Positions 12,201 through 27,800 of a stretch of DNA of 64,000 nt are shown here, piece after piece. The stretch covers positions 1,240,001-1,304,000 of the forward strand of contig NC_085881.1 of NCBI RefSeq assembly GCF_035222275.1, read 5' to 3'. The DNA comes from Podospora bellae-mahoneyi. Its lineage: Eukaryota > Ascomycota > Sordariomycetes > Sordariales > Podosporaceae. Both the position numbers and the translations under genes were made by a program. The number at the start of each line of letters is the position of its first letter. The stretch's first letter is position 1. Below the pieces are notes generated by a model that worked only from the letters and a program-made list of their open reading frames with translations, was not told the origin of the DNA and searched no databases.

Positions 12201-13296
12201 AACCAAGGCCTTAGAAGAGAGAAATAGATGAATAGAAACACCCTCGACTTCTCCTTTCATGGATCCCTCGATGCAAGTTTAAACCTTGCATTCGCCATCT
12301 TTGAAAAAGCCATGTTGATCATTTCATATCCCGCCCTCCACTCGACACCCTCCACTCCCTCCAAGCCCATACATAAAAGTCACTCGTCCCGAAACACGCC
12401 AGTGGAATCCTAAACTTTATCCAAAGTAGTAAGCCATCATCAAGTCATCAAATCTACCTACAAATCAGAGCACTTCTTCTCAACAGAGCACCACCACCAT
12501 CACCACCAACAAACAAGCCCCCAGCTATCGTCAACATACAAACCAGTGGTTTTTTCCCAACTGGAAATGAAACCATGATAAATGGCCTAACACGAACATT
12601 CTGAAGCTGGTGGCGCCCTCACCTCGTATCACCCGGAAACAAAACTCCACGAACCTGTAACACACCACACCAGGCATGCTCTCAATGCCAGTGGCATCAT
12701 CTCGTATCTATTACTTACAGCCCTGGACATCAATCACACTCATCAGACAACAACAGCAAGAAAGGACCTCGACTTCCACAGCGCCTACACACGCCCCTCC
12801 AACAAGCCATAGCGAGTAATCAGACAGGACGCAAATATCAATCTTCCGGAACAAGATAATGAAACCCAAAAGTCCTACTGAAAGCAAGGTCAAAGTTTGG
12901 GGTGAACGTCAGGGTCTGGTTTCTTCTTCTTCATCTTGGTGTGTTATTTGGTATAGGTATGGGTATCTCGGGGCGAACTGTTTCATCAGAGTGGCAAAAA
13001 AGGAACGCGGGATAGGCGCGGTTCACCCATTAAAGGGCTCAACAACTCCTTTGGAAAAAAGGTCCTCTGTGTGTGTGTCCTAATTTCCCCCGTCCCAAAA
13101 AGCAGCAAAGCAATTCGCACCTATCCCCGGAAAGCCAAAACATATGTACTGGCAAGACCATGCTCGGCCACGAATCATCTTCTTTTGATTTGATTTGCCG
13201 TAGTCTGGCAAGCCTGATGTAAAGCAAGCCCTGAACTCCTAATCACATGCCAAGAGAATCCCAATCCGACCATAATTTTTATCGTAAACGACGCGC
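9201..13296. other. Gene-free region of about 4.1 kb
   Basis: No ORF here shows a recognisable family, codon-like bias or intron-joined extension. It has short C/A-rich and CT-rich stretches and a small run of GAGACCAGA-type repeats near 9665-9700. By eye the base composition is balanced, so it does not look like RIP-degraded transposon DNA. It could hold UTRs or non-coding RNAs; I see no tRNA or snRNA. Confidence 0.4.
9668..9700 (+). repeat. Short GAGAC/AGAGACC tandem tract
   Basis: A purine-rich run of near-identical units (AAGAGA then AGAGACC and AGAGACA), a small imperfect microsatellite in non-coding DNA. Confidence 0.5.
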
Positions 13297-18143
<4,847 letters not shown>

Positions 18144-20289
18144 ATGGCGGCGAAATCTTTTCTGTTCCTTTGGTGTCTTCTAACTGCCAAGATCTCACTA
18201 AGCCATCGGATTGGTCCTCGACAAGCAGATGGCGATGTTGACGACCAAGTGTTTTTGAGGAGAGCATTCCATTCCTGTAAGTCAAGTTTCTTGGGTAGTC
18301 GTTGTTGGGCTCCCGCTGATACGATGCCATACAAACAGCGGCCGTGTTGAACGAATGGGTGTACATCGACGGAGGCGAGTTCTCCTACAAGAGCGGAAGC
18401 AACATTGTCTACCAGTACTGTAAGCCACCTGTGCAATTTGTAGAACTCTGTCTATGAGCTGACGGCTTGCAGCAAATACATTGCTATCCATTGATCTTTC
18501 GAAGGATTGGCCCAATGATATGATCGACATACAATCGTCTTCCAAGCCGGAAGGTGTCCCGAACTTGCGAAACGGTGGCATCTGGGTCGACGAGAAGAAT
18601 GGAGTTCTATACACGGGGTTTGCCGGGACAGAGCCCTTCTTCGGTGATGGAGCGCTCTGCTCACAGGGCCTGTGGTCATTCGTTCCAAATGGATCAGGCG
18701 GGGGTGACTGGAGAAATTTGAACGATACTGCTGACCCCGGTTTTGTGAACCTCCCACGGCCCTACAAAGGGCAAACAAGCAGTGGCGATGGCCGGGGGTT
18801 CTTTCTCGGCGGTAGGTCTAATGGAGAGCATCTAGGGCTATAGCTAACATCTCTCCTGGGTAGGCGTCATCAGCAATGAGACAGGCCAGGAGACCACCCT
18901 CAGCAGCCTCGACACCTACGATTTTGCCACCAACAAACTCACAAATCAGACGGTGTCTGGCGTGTTTACTCGGGGATTGGAACGGTATGGAGGCATGATC
19001 TACGTGCCCAACTTTGGAAATCGCGGAATCTTGATCAATGTAGGCGGCGAGCAAGGTGGACGAGGACGAGTCGAGACCGACGAGTTGATATCTTTTCGGC
19101 GAGTTCAGGTATACGACCCAGAGAGTCAGACATGGTTTGAACAAAAGACGAGCGGCAATACTCCCCAACCTCGTAAGCAATTCTGCATTGCCGGCCTGGC
19201 ATCCAACAATCATACTTATGAGGTACTGGTCTACGCGGGCTGGGAAGGGCAGTATGGGTCGTCGTCGCTGTCCTATGACAGTGCCTTTGTGCTTACGCTT
19301 CCTGGATTTCATTGGGTCAAAGCAAACTATCCGTCACATAACCCACGACACGGCCTGACCTGCAACCCTGTTGGCGGAAGTCAAGTCTTGATTATCGGTG
19401 GTGTTGACACAACACAACAAGCTGACAGCTCAGGCGCACAACAACAACGCCAGCAGCGGAACGGTTCCTCAGATAACATATCCGATTACATTAGTGCTTT
19501 CAGCACCCCTGATCCTTTCCACCGAGGATTGGCGATATTTGACATGCATGCCATGGGTTGGAACACCTCGTATACAGCGAATCCTGCCGTTTATGCGCCC
19601 GCTCCAGAAGTTCAGGATTACTACAATACCAGGTAAGCCGAATCCAACCAGAGGTACGAGGCTTGACGCTGACACTTCTATTTAGGGGCCTCAAGCCAGA
19701 AGCAGGCTTCGCCTCACCGGAACTCGAACACATATTCTCTATCGCCCGTTTCGACAACAACCCAGACGAGAGCCCAGCCAGCTACGCACGCGGAAGTAAT
19801 ACAGCTGCCATTGCGGGAGGGGTAGTCGGAGGCGTTGTCGTACTAGCCGCAGTATTCGGGTTATTTCTGTTCTTCAGACGCAGACACAAGAAACAGTCAC
19901 TGCCATCCACGGTTGTGGGTCAATCTATCAGTTCTCACACGGCCTACGACAAGCCCGCGACGTTGTCGTCACTGCATTGGCAGGAGCTGGCAGTGATTAA
20001 TAATGAGCAGCCACATCCTGAGTTGCCAGTGGAGGGTCATGAACAGCCCCATCCAGAACTACCTGTGACTGGACACGAGAGGCCCCGGATTGAGCTACCA
20101 CCGGAGGTGAAACCTGAGAAGCAGCAGGAGGCGGTTCCAGCACCACCAGCAGAGCCGGAGCCTGTGGAATTGCATGGGGACAGTCTGGTCCTGAGCGAGT
20201 TGTCTCCTAGGTCGCAGGATATCATGAAGAACTTCAAGTTCCCGACTGAGCATATACAGAAGCCACTTTCTCGGACAAAGAGTTTGTGA
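18144..20289 (+). CDS. Kelch/galactose-oxidase-like type I membrane protein
   Basis: Predicted secretory-pathway protein of 641 aa. Five exons: 18144-18276, 18339-18419, 18473-18811, 18864-19632 and 19686-20289, all with GT-AG introns of 52-62 bp and consistent phase. Residues 1-20 form a signal peptide (SFLFLWCLLTAK core). The ectodomain to about 470 has kelch-type blades: WVYIDGGEFSY, NGGIWVDEKNG, YGGMIYVPNFGNRGILINVGG, VQVYDPESQTWFEQ, YEVLVYAGWEG and QVLIIGGVD. A transmembrane helix at about 480-503 (AAIAGGVVGGVVVLAAVFG) is followed by the stop-transfer cluster RRRHKK. The cytosolic tail has three Pro-rich repeats of about 12 residues built on EQPHPELPV. Fungal relatives are usually called kelch-repeat proteins; the ligand is unknown. 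Confidence 0.88.
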
Positions 20290-20854
20290 TTACTCGCCCG
20301 TCACGTCAAGATTTCTTTTTTGGTGAAGGCCTTGGTTTCAGGGGTAAAGGGGTAAAGGCAGATTGAGGGCGTTGAGTTGATGATTTTGCTGATGTCACCA
20401 TTTTCGCTCGACTGATGACAGTGTGAAGTTTGTATTCGCTCGCACGGAGTTTCTTTATATTAATAGGATAGCACAGTGTCAGTATTTCAATTGCACGGTC
20501 GTATTCCTCTTTGTCTTACTGCTGATTCGTCGCATCCCATCTGAACTTCAGTCCAGCATGGGAGCTGCTGCTCCCGTCTCCATGCACGTCATTGAAGCGA
20601 CAGGGAACCCTCTGCGATGCAGCCGCAGCGGGCATGGAGCTTCTTGCTTCATCGCCATTTACTATATTCACCATAAGTTTTTGAGCTACCATTCGCGACT
20701 TTGGAATTACTCTACCACTTTCATCTGAACCATAGATCTCATGTCCCATTGTTGGATATATCCGTTTTGAAGCTCCTTCTTACAGTACTATCTGGATATC
20801 CTCCGCAGTACACGATGATCACTCATATTTCTCACAACTGCGCGATACCAAAAA
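20290..20854 (+). other. Intergenic, kelch gene 3' end to Pol X promoter
   Basis: AT-rich 3' flank followed by the presumed promoter of the downstream polymerase gene. I see no gene or repeat. Confidence 0.45.
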
Positions 20855-22711
20855 ATGCCAACAAACCTTGATTTTCCCGCTATTTTCCTCCTACCTAGTC
20901 ATCTAGGATCCGAAGAGCTTCAAGAACTCGTAGAGCAAATACCTACTCTGACTTACGACATCAACGAGGCAGAGGTCATTCTCGGAAAGATTTCTCGCAA
21001 AGAGCGCGCGCTGTTTGAGCTGAGAAAGCGCAAGCTTGTCACTGAAGAAGTCGAAAAAGATGAACGCACACCTCCAGCCTCACCTCCTCGGAAGCGAATC
21101 CGACTGTCAGCGACTCCGGCCCTTGGGAGTTCAGATCTCGACTCTGACACCTGCTCAGAAGGGGAGATCCAACGCCGTCTTGTAGGACCAGTTTCCGTTC
21201 CCAAAGTCGAACCGACCGTCAAAGTTGCCAAGTTATCTTGGTTCACCGACTCCCTTTCCGCCGGCGAGGTCCTCCCTCTAGACGACAAATATGCCATCTA
21301 CCGCGGCCGCAAAGCCATGCAGCCACCCCCTGCTCCAGCTTCAGTCCAAACCACACCTACCAAATCCACCTCCAACCTCTTGACGCGAGCGCATAAAGAC
21401 TCCCACCCGCGGACACCTCCTTCCTCTCAAAAGCGATACTCCTCCCAGGGTTCCTCCCAAAAACCAGGCTCAACCTACGCCTCCCACCCAGTCACCAAAA
21501 CCCCCAAACGCCCTGCCTTACTAAGGCAGACAACCTCTGAACACGACCTAGACACCCATCTCCCCCCCATCCCCCCTTGCCTGCACACAACCTACTCGTG
21601 TCAACGCTCCACCCCAGCCAACCCCCCAAACCAAGAATTCATCTCCCTCCTCCTCCAAATCCGCCTCGCGCGCACCCTGACTGGGGATAAAATCGGCGTC
21701 CGCGCCTACAGCTCTGCCATAGCAACAGTAGCAGCCTACCCCTTTCCCTTCCAGACCCAAAACGAAGTCGCCCGGCTCCCCGGCTGCGGCCAAAAGATCG
21801 CGTTGCTATACCAAGAGTACAAAACCAGCGGGACACTCAAAGAAGTGGAGGAGTACGAGTCCGACCCCAAACTTCAGGTTCTAAAGTTGTTTTATGATAT
21901 CTGGGGCGTGGCAGAGACGACAGCAAGGGAGTTTTACAACAAGGGGTGGAGGGACATTGACGATGTGGTCGAGTATGGGTGGGATGGGTTGACAAGGGTG
22001 CAGCAGATTGGCGTGAAGTATTATGACGAGTTCTTGCTCAAGATACCGAGGAGAGAGGTGGAGGAGATCGGGGGGGTTATACTGAAGGAGGCGAATAAGA
22101 TTGAGGAGGGGTTTGGGATGGTTATTGTTGGGGGGTACAGGAGGGGGAAGAAGGAGTCGGGGGATGTGGATGTTGTGCTTTCGCATCGGGATGAGGAGGC
22201 CACGAGGGGGTTTGTAGAGAGGATTGTTGTTGGCTTGGAAAGGAGGGGGTATATCACTCATACGCTGCTGCTGAGCACGGCAAATACGGAACGGGGACAG
22301 GAACCGGTTGCTTGGAAGGGGGACTCGAGGGTGGCGGGGAGCGGGTTTGATACTTTGGATAAGGCGCTGGTTGTGTGGCAGGATCCGAATTATGAGGGGG
22401 AAGGGAGGAATACCAATCCGCATAGGAGGGTGGATATCATTATTAGTCCATGGAAAACGGCTGGGTGTGCGGTTTTGGGGTGGACGTCGGGGACGACGTT
22501 TCAGAGGGATTTGAGGAGGTATTGTAAGAAGGAGAAGGGGTTGAAGTTTGATAGCTCTGGGGTGAGGAGCAGGAAGGATGGGGCGTGGGTTGATCTGGAG
22601 AGTGATCCTGTTACGGGGGAGCCGGCGCCGGATATGTTGACGGCGGAGAGGAGGGTGTTTAAGGGGGTTGGGCTGGAGTGGAGGGAGCCGGAGGAGAGGT
22701 GCACGAATTGA
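20855..22711 (+). CDS. POL4: Family X DNA polymerase (Pol4 / Pol lambda-like)
   Basis: Nuclear gap-filling repair polymerase used in end joining and base-excision repair. It is a single 618-aa exon. Residues 5-65 resemble a BRCT domain (FPAIFLLPSHL, YDINEAEVILGKI). Residues about 70-255 are a Ser/Pro-rich linker. The 8-kDa lyase-type domain (about 265-330) has the helix-hairpin-helix GCGQKIALLYQEY. The thumb-side hairpin is WGVAETTAREFYNKGW. The palm has GGYRRGKKESGDVDVV at about 424-439, giving two metal-binding Asp, and the third Asp in RVDIII at about 524-529. WTSGTTFQRDLRRY matches the family X finger/thumb motif. Whether the 8-kDa domain keeps lyase activity is not clear from sequence. 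The codon style shifts from C-ending to G-rich over the second half without breaking the frame. Confidence 0.92.
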   Translation: MPTNLDFPAIFLLPSHLGSEELQELVEQIPTLTYDINEAEVILGKISRKERALFELRKRKLVTEEVEKDERTPPASPPRKRIRLSATPALGSSDLDSDTCSEGEIQRRLVGPVSVPKVEPTVKVAKLSWFTDSLSAGEVLPLDDKYAIYRGRKAMQPPPAPASVQTTPTKSTSNLLTRAHKDSHPRTPPSSQKRYSSQGSSQKPGSTYASHPVTKTPKRPALLRQTTSEHDLDTHLPPIPPCLHTTYSCQRSTPANPPNQEFISLLLQIRLARTLTGDKIGVRAYSSAIATVAAYPFPFQTQNEVARLPGCGQKIALLYQEYKTSGTLKEVEEYESDPKLQVLKLFYDIWGVAETTAREFYNKGWRDIDDVVEYGWDGLTRVQQIGVKYYDEFLLKIPRREVEEIGGVILKEANKIEEGFGMVIVGGYRRGKKESGDVDVVLSHRDEEATRGFVERIVVGLERRGYITHTLLLSTANTERGQEPVAWKGDSRVAGSGFDTLDKALVVWQDPNYEGEGRNTNPHRRVDIIISPWKTAGCAVLGWTSGTTFQRDLRRYCKKEKGLKFDSSGVRSRKDGAWVDLESDPVTGEPAPDMLTAERRVFKGVGLEWREPEERCTN

Positions 22712-23543
22712 TGGTGACAGTACTGTCTAAAGAATACCGGTGGTCTGGTTAGAGTTGAATTGCGTGATTGTACTAATCGTGACTGTAAGCTCTCTGGTTG
22801 GGTGGTGCGGACTTATACACACACAGCCAAGTGCCGGTGGCAACTGTACATGATCTTCTGCAGTTGGCGGGCGGGGGCGGTTACACCCGCTGCAGCCCGG
22901 CTCTAAATTTCAATTCGGCCGCGGGTAGTCACCACCCGAGAATTTCTTTCCATCAATTCCTCCACGACCGTATCACCTCGGAAACTTCTTACAAAGGGAA
23001 TGGGAACAATTGCACCGGCCAAGGCGCTGGGACACGGAAGTCGGGCGAAAAGCAACCTCCGTGTACGTTGCAATTGATTGACGCTAAGACCACCAATTAG
23101 CCAGAAAGGGGATTTTGAATGTGGGGTAGTGGAGGACAGGCAATGGGTGATGCGTTGATGATGTTTACGTAGCATCTTCAGGAGAGGGGACGGATGGGGG
23201 GACCGCGTGTCTGTGTTACCTGCATAGGTAAGGGCTTATAAATCCGGGGGGAAATGTTTGACTGTTGTATGTAGCATTGAAAAATACAAGGCAAGTCGAA
23301 CGGTTTTGACGGTTTGTTGCTCTTTGGAAGCAAGGAGAAGTTTCTTTGGGTACAGTGTAGGTAGGGGTACTATCGGCAGTGGTTTATATACCCATCCCGC
23401 CAGCCCTTTCGATCTTCAGGTCGCTGGCTGGCTGTCCACTTCTAATCTCAATCTCAAAACCTCACCTTATTCTACAACAACCTCGACTTCACCTCTCACC
23501 CACCTCGTTTTCCACCACACTCACCAATACAACACAGTCAAAA
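22712..23543 (+). promoter_or_regulatory. Intergenic and MGST3 promoter region with TATA-like box
   Basis: The left half is the polymerase 3' flank. The right half is the promoter of the glutathione transferase gene, with TTTATATA at 23383-23390, about 155 bp before the ATG. It is followed by a C/A-rich leader (ACAACAACC, CACCACACTCACC) typical of highly expressed fungal genes. Confidence 0.5.
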
Positions 23544-24052
23544 ATGGCCCCCATCACCCTCACCCTCCCCTCCGACTACGGCTACGTCCTCCTCGCCGCC
23601 TCCTCCACCTTCTTCATCAACACCCTCCATGCCGTCCTCACCTCCAAAGCCCGCAAGGCCTCGGGCATCAAGTACCCCGTCTCCTACGCCTCCAACGACC
23701 TCGCTGAAAAGGACCGCAAGGCCTACCTCTTCAACTGCGCCCAGCGCGCCCACAACAACTTCACCGAGAACCTCACCCCCTTCCTCGGCTCCCTCCTCAT
23801 CTCTGGGCTCCAGTACCCCAAGTTTGCCGGCGCCCTCGGCGGCCTCTGGGCTTTTGCCAGGGTGTTGTTTGCCTTGGGGTATACCAGCAAAGGACCAGAG
23901 GGGAGGATGATGTAAGTTTTATTTTCTCTTTCTAAGATGTGATGGGTGTTGACAGTATTTATAACAGTGGTTCTCTCATCGGCTCCCTCACCGACTTTGT
24001 CCTCAAGTTCACTGCTGCTTATACTGCCGTTGGCTTTGCCCTTCAGTGGTGA
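23544..24052 (+). CDS. Microsomal glutathione S-transferase 3 (MAPEG family)
   Basis: Integral membrane glutathione transferase/peroxidase of the ER or outer mitochondrial membrane, acting on lipid hydroperoxides and electrophiles. Two exons, 23544-23911 and 23968-24052, with a 56-bp intron (GTAAGT donor, AACAG acceptor). The product is 150 aa, the usual MGST3 length. N-terminal DYGYVLLAASSTFF matches the family's EYGFVLL start. The signature FNCAQRAHNNFTEN matches the MAPEG motif FNCxQRAHxN with its glutathione-contacting Arg. ALGGLWAFARVLFALGY is the third membrane helix and the last exon supplies the fourth. The ATG lies in CAAAATGGC after a C/A-rich leader. Confidence 0.94.
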
Positions 24053-24545
24053 CTTTGGGAAATGTGGGGGTTGCCGTTGATTCATTGGGAGAGGTCTTGG
24101 TGATCGATTGAGGCCGGCAGTGCAACGTGTTATAAGCTCTTATTTTTTTGTGATGAGCTTGATAGGGAATGGTAATTATTTGTGGAAAAAACTAGATGGC
24201 CAATTTCTGACGACTGTTTGGCTCCAAGGCACAGGTGATATGATACATTCAACAACAGCTGGCATAATGAGATGTACTAAAATAGCCAGGAGAATGTCCT
24301 ATGATGTCTTTCAGTACGCACACAAGTATTGTTACAAAATGTACTAGTTACACCCACATATATACCTCTCCCATCGTTCCCTTGTCCCTTGAAATTCCTG
24401 GGGTATGTATGCCATGCATAATTTTTTTTACACCACCGACGCCGCCCACATACCCTTTCCCGTCCCTTTCTTGTTTCCTTTGGGAGATCATATCTATTAA
24501 ACAACAGCCCACCTGTCTAGACGCCCATCCCCCGTCTATTTTCCT
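24053..24545. other. Convergent intergenic region (MGST3 / PET127)
   Basis: 3' flanks of two convergent genes. AT-rich with T runs. No gene is seen. Confidence 0.5.
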
Positions 24546-27500
24546 CTACCTCCAAGTCTTCTTCCTTCCCTTCGGGGCCCCCCTCGCGGGCCCCCGAGGG
24601 ATTCCCAGCGGAGTAGCCTTCCCCAGCGGAGTGGCCTTCTTCCCCTTCGCAAAATGCGCCGCCCTATACCTCTCCAACCAAGCCATCTTGTCTGTGCTCT
24701 TGCTCCACTCCTTCAACTCATCATCCGTTGGAAACCAAGTCTTATACGGCACCATGTTCCCCTGGGCAATATTAGGAAACACCGAATTGTACGTATACGG
24801 CGTCTCATGCCCATACACAAATACCGGCCTCTCCTTTGCAATCCTATCCTCCATCTTTCTATAAAATCGCCCAGCGCCCGTCTTCTTGGGCAGCTGCCCG
24901 CCAAACATCCTATACCACTCTTTCTTGCGGTTCTCGGGTCCCATGAGGTACTTCTTCCGGCGAGCACGGGCCCTCTTGTAGAGGTTCATCGCCCGGTCAT
25001 CCGTCATCTCCTCAATCGTGTACTCGACCGTCCACTTTGTGTTCTTGACCGTGACGGTAGGCCGGTCAACGTACTTGCCGTCAATCTTGTTCTTGGTCGT
25101 GAGAATGAGGCCGTAGATGGGCTCGGTGAACTCGCTGTCGATGGGGGGGTCTATCTCCTCTTCGGAGAGGGCGGCAAGCTCCTCGACTAGCTCTTCGGAC
25201 GGCTCGTCAGTGGCAGCGGTTCTGGTGGTCGCCTCGGCCTGGTCTTCTTCTGAGGCCTCGGCTTCGTCGATGCTGCGGAAGTTGCGCGTCTTGACGAGCA
25301 ATTCAGACATGATGTTTTCGAACTGGGCGAGCTTGGCGGCGTCTTCGTCTTCTTCGCCTGTGACCTCGCCCTCTTCTGTTGGGGAGGGTGTCTCGCCTGA
25401 CTCTTCTTGCAACCGGGAGGCCAGCCTGAGGATGAGATCCTTCAGATTGAGCTTCTCCGGAGAGGTTTGGCTTTCGATTTCTTGACCCTCCTCGCCAGAT
25501 TCAACCTCTGTCGAGACCTCCACGGCTTCGTTCTCCATGACGGCAGGTTCCACGGGGGCTGTTTCCTCCGCCGCCTCAGACTCTTCCACAACGTCGGGTT
25601 CGGTCTCCTCACCCTCCTCAGCCAACTCCGACTCAGGCGCTTCGTTGTTGGCCTCGCTTGTGAGCACCTCAAACAAAGCCTGGACATAATGCTCAGCCTC
25701 CTCTTGAGTGGTGTTCTTCAAAAGGCCGCTCTGCTGCAGGGCGTCCTGGATGGATTCCCGAATGGAAGTGGCGCCGTGCTCTTCGTTCTCAAGCGAGTGC
25801 TCAACCTTGAGCATGACATCATCCCAGACATCCTCACGGGTGTCGTCGTCTTCCTCAGTCCGCTCAGCAGCTGATTCCACTTCCCCTTCATTTTCCTCCG
25901 GTCGGGTATCGTCAACCAAGCCCTCGTCGTTCTCTTGATCCTCAACCTCCTCTTGACCCTCAACCTGCTCCTCGGCTTCATGGTCCAGACCCCTGAGAAC
26001 CCGTTCGAATTTCTGAATGCGCTCCTGGGCAGACTTCTGAATTTCATCAATCCGTTCCTGCGTAACCGGGCGAGCAAAGATACACATGTAAGGAGGCGTG
26101 GTCGCGTGCTTGACAGTCTCGAAGTGAATACGCAACGTTTGCCCCGGGAACTTTGCAGTTACCTTGTCGAGGACCTGGTTGAGCAGATGGACGCTCAGCT
26201 TGAACTCTTGGTCTCCGATGGTGGTGTCCGCTGCCTCGTGAAGAGAGACATCCATTTCCTGAAGAGGGATATACTGGAAGCCAAAGATGCGCTCAGTGTT
26301 GTGATAGGCCACAAAAATACCGTCCATGCGGCCCATGCGCACCTGGAGAGAATATTTCAAGAAGGCTGATCGGATCATGTCAAAGTATTCACGTTCATAC
26401 GACTCCCAGGTCCCAAACCGGCCGCGAATCTCGTAGCCTTGGCCCTTTTCGTATCCTTCTGGATCCATGCGGATCGTGACAACGGCTCTGGTCTTGAGAT
26501 CAAACATGCCCGTCCCGGGAAGTCGCGGATCGAAAGCGTCGAGCTGTGACCGCATCATGAAATCACCCATCGTTGTGTAATGGTAAGATTCTGGGCCATT
26601 CTTCTCCTCGTCGGTGAGCTGAGCAGACTTTGACTTGCGGTACTTTTCAAACTCCTCCTTGGGCATGGTCAGAAACTTTTCCATCGACTTCCCCAGCATG
26701 GCCAAAATATTGCCCGAGTCAAACTCCTTGTCAGCATCAATAGCATATGTTCCGTCCTTGTGGTGCAGGAAAATAGCCGCTGGGCTTCTTAAGATTCTAT
26801 TGAAGTCCTCGCTGCTTTGCTCCGGGTCGAACTGCTTGGACAACATGGCTGTATTGATCGGACGCCAGGAAGACAGAAGGAAATGGAAATGTGCAAGTGT
26901 CGCCGTCATACTCGAAGTCGATCCAGAGTACTTCTTCTTCTTCTTGGCTGCCACACCAATAAGTGTCTTGTCCCTGGACGATGTGATGTACTCCTTGAGC
27001 GCACCGAAGTCGAACTCGTGGGTGGGCATGATTTGAGACAGATAGGGGTCATGGTTGTAGACTTTGGATCGGGGGTCCTGAAGATAGGAGACTCCGGGGT
27101 TAAACAGTACGCGATCGAGGCCGTATGCTAGTGTAGGTACCGGAGGTTGGCGCAGTTCAATGGGCTTGAGCCTGAGATATCTCGGGTCAATTTCTTTGAT
27201 ATCCAAATCCGGCTTCGCTTCGTCCTCCTCCTTCTTGGCCTTTTTCTTCTTGGGCTTGTCTCCTCGATCCTCTCCTGCTTCTTCCCCTGCGGCCGCTGCG
27301 ACCGAGTCCGCGGTCTTCTTCTTTTTGGCAGCCGCCGGTTTGCTCTTCTTGCCGAGATGTTTTGTTTTGGAACCCTTTCGTTTTTTGAGAACACCCTCCT
27401 TCAAAACCTTTTTCATGGCATCTCTGAGCATATCCTGATCACCTTCGGTTCCGGCGGCATCGGTCGATGTCGAGAGGTCTGTCGCATCCTCCTCCTTGGC

Positions 27501-27800
27501 GGATTTGGGCTTGCTCTTTGGTTTCCGTTTCTTTGAGGTTTCCTCGGGGTTTTCGTTATTCTCGGCTGGCGGATCGGATGATGGAGGAGCAGCATCTTCA
27601 GTAGTGGTTGCTGGCGCCGATGGTGGTGGTGGTGGTGGTGGTGTTGTCGAGTCAGTATACCATCGAGTTGCACCAAGATGGTTGATGGCTACTGGCAAAT
27701 ACCTCCAGGGCGCAGGGCTCTGGGCAAGGAGGGTTCGACATGCTGAGCATACAAATGGTAATTTGAGTGTCTGTCGAGCCTGTCTCGCCAAATGCAACAT
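24546..27800 (-). CDS. PET127: Mitochondrial RNA-processing protein Pet127
   Basis: Mitochondrial membrane-associated factor needed in yeast for 5' processing and turnover of mitochondrial RNAs. A single 1084-aa exon. Residues 1-50 look like a targeting peptide (Arg-rich, HLARQARQTLKLP, cleavage perhaps near WRYLPVAINH). Residues 55-195 are low complexity, with a Pro run from GGT repeats and Lys-rich blocks. The Pet127 core spans about 200-625, with DLDRVLFNPGVSYLQDPRS-like and FHFLLSSWRPIN segments, SQLDAFDPRLPGTGMFDLKTRAVVTIRMD and GRMDGIFVAYHNTERIFGFQY. An acidic Glu-rich insertion fills about 630-890. The conserved C-terminus (LILTTKNKIDGKYVDRP, WTVEYTIEE) and a basic tail with a KATPLG duplication follow. 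The long acidic insert splits the domain, and its role is unknown. Confidence 0.88.
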   Translation of the reverse strand: MLHLARQARQTLKLPFVCSACRTLLAQSPAPWRYLPVAINHLGATRWYTDSTTPPPPPPPSAPATTTEDAAPPSSDPPAENNENPEETSKKRKPKSKPKSAKEEDATDLSTSTDAAGTEGDQDMLRDAMKKVLKEGVLKKRKGSKTKHLGKKSKPAAAKKKKTADSVAAAAGEEAGEDRGDKPKKKKAKKEEDEAKPDLDIKEIDPRYLRLKPIELRQPPVPTLAYGLDRVLFNPGVSYLQDPRSKVYNHDPYLSQIMPTHEFDFGALKEYITSSRDKTLIGVAAKKKKKYSGSTSSMTATLAHFHFLLSSWRPINTAMLSKQFDPEQSSEDFNRILRSPAAIFLHHKDGTYAIDADKEFDSGNILAMLGKSMEKFLTMPKEEFEKYRKSKSAQLTDEEKNGPESYHYTTMGDFMMRSQLDAFDPRLPGTGMFDLKTRAVVTIRMDPEGYEKGQGYEIRGRFGTWESYEREYFDMIRSAFLKYSLQVRMGRMDGIFVAYHNTERIFGFQYIPLQEMDVSLHEAADTTIGDQEFKLSVHLLNQVLDKVTAKFPGQTLRIHFETVKHATTPPYMCIFARPVTQERIDEIQKSAQERIQKFERVLRGLDHEAEEQVEGQEEVEDQENDEGLVDDTRPEENEGEVESAAERTEEDDDTREDVWDDVMLKVEHSLENEEHGATSIRESIQDALQQSGLLKNTTQEEAEHYVQALFEVLTSEANNEAPESELAEEGEETEPDVVEESEAAEETAPVEPAVMENEAVEVSTEVESGEEGQEIESQTSPEKLNLKDLILRLASRLQEESGETPSPTEEGEVTGEEDEDAAKLAQFENIMSELLVKTRNFRSIDEAEASEEDQAEATTRTAATDEPSEELVEELAALSEEEIDPPIDSEFTEPIYGLILTTKNKIDGKYVDRPTVTVKNTKWTVEYTIEEMTDDRAMNLYKRARARRKKYLMGPENRKKEWYRMFGGQLPKKTGAGRFYRKMEDRIAKERPVFVYGHETPYTYNSVFPNIAQGNMVPYKTWFPTDDELKEWSKSTDKMAWLERYRAAHFAKGKKATPLGKATPLGIPRGPARGAPKGRKKTWR

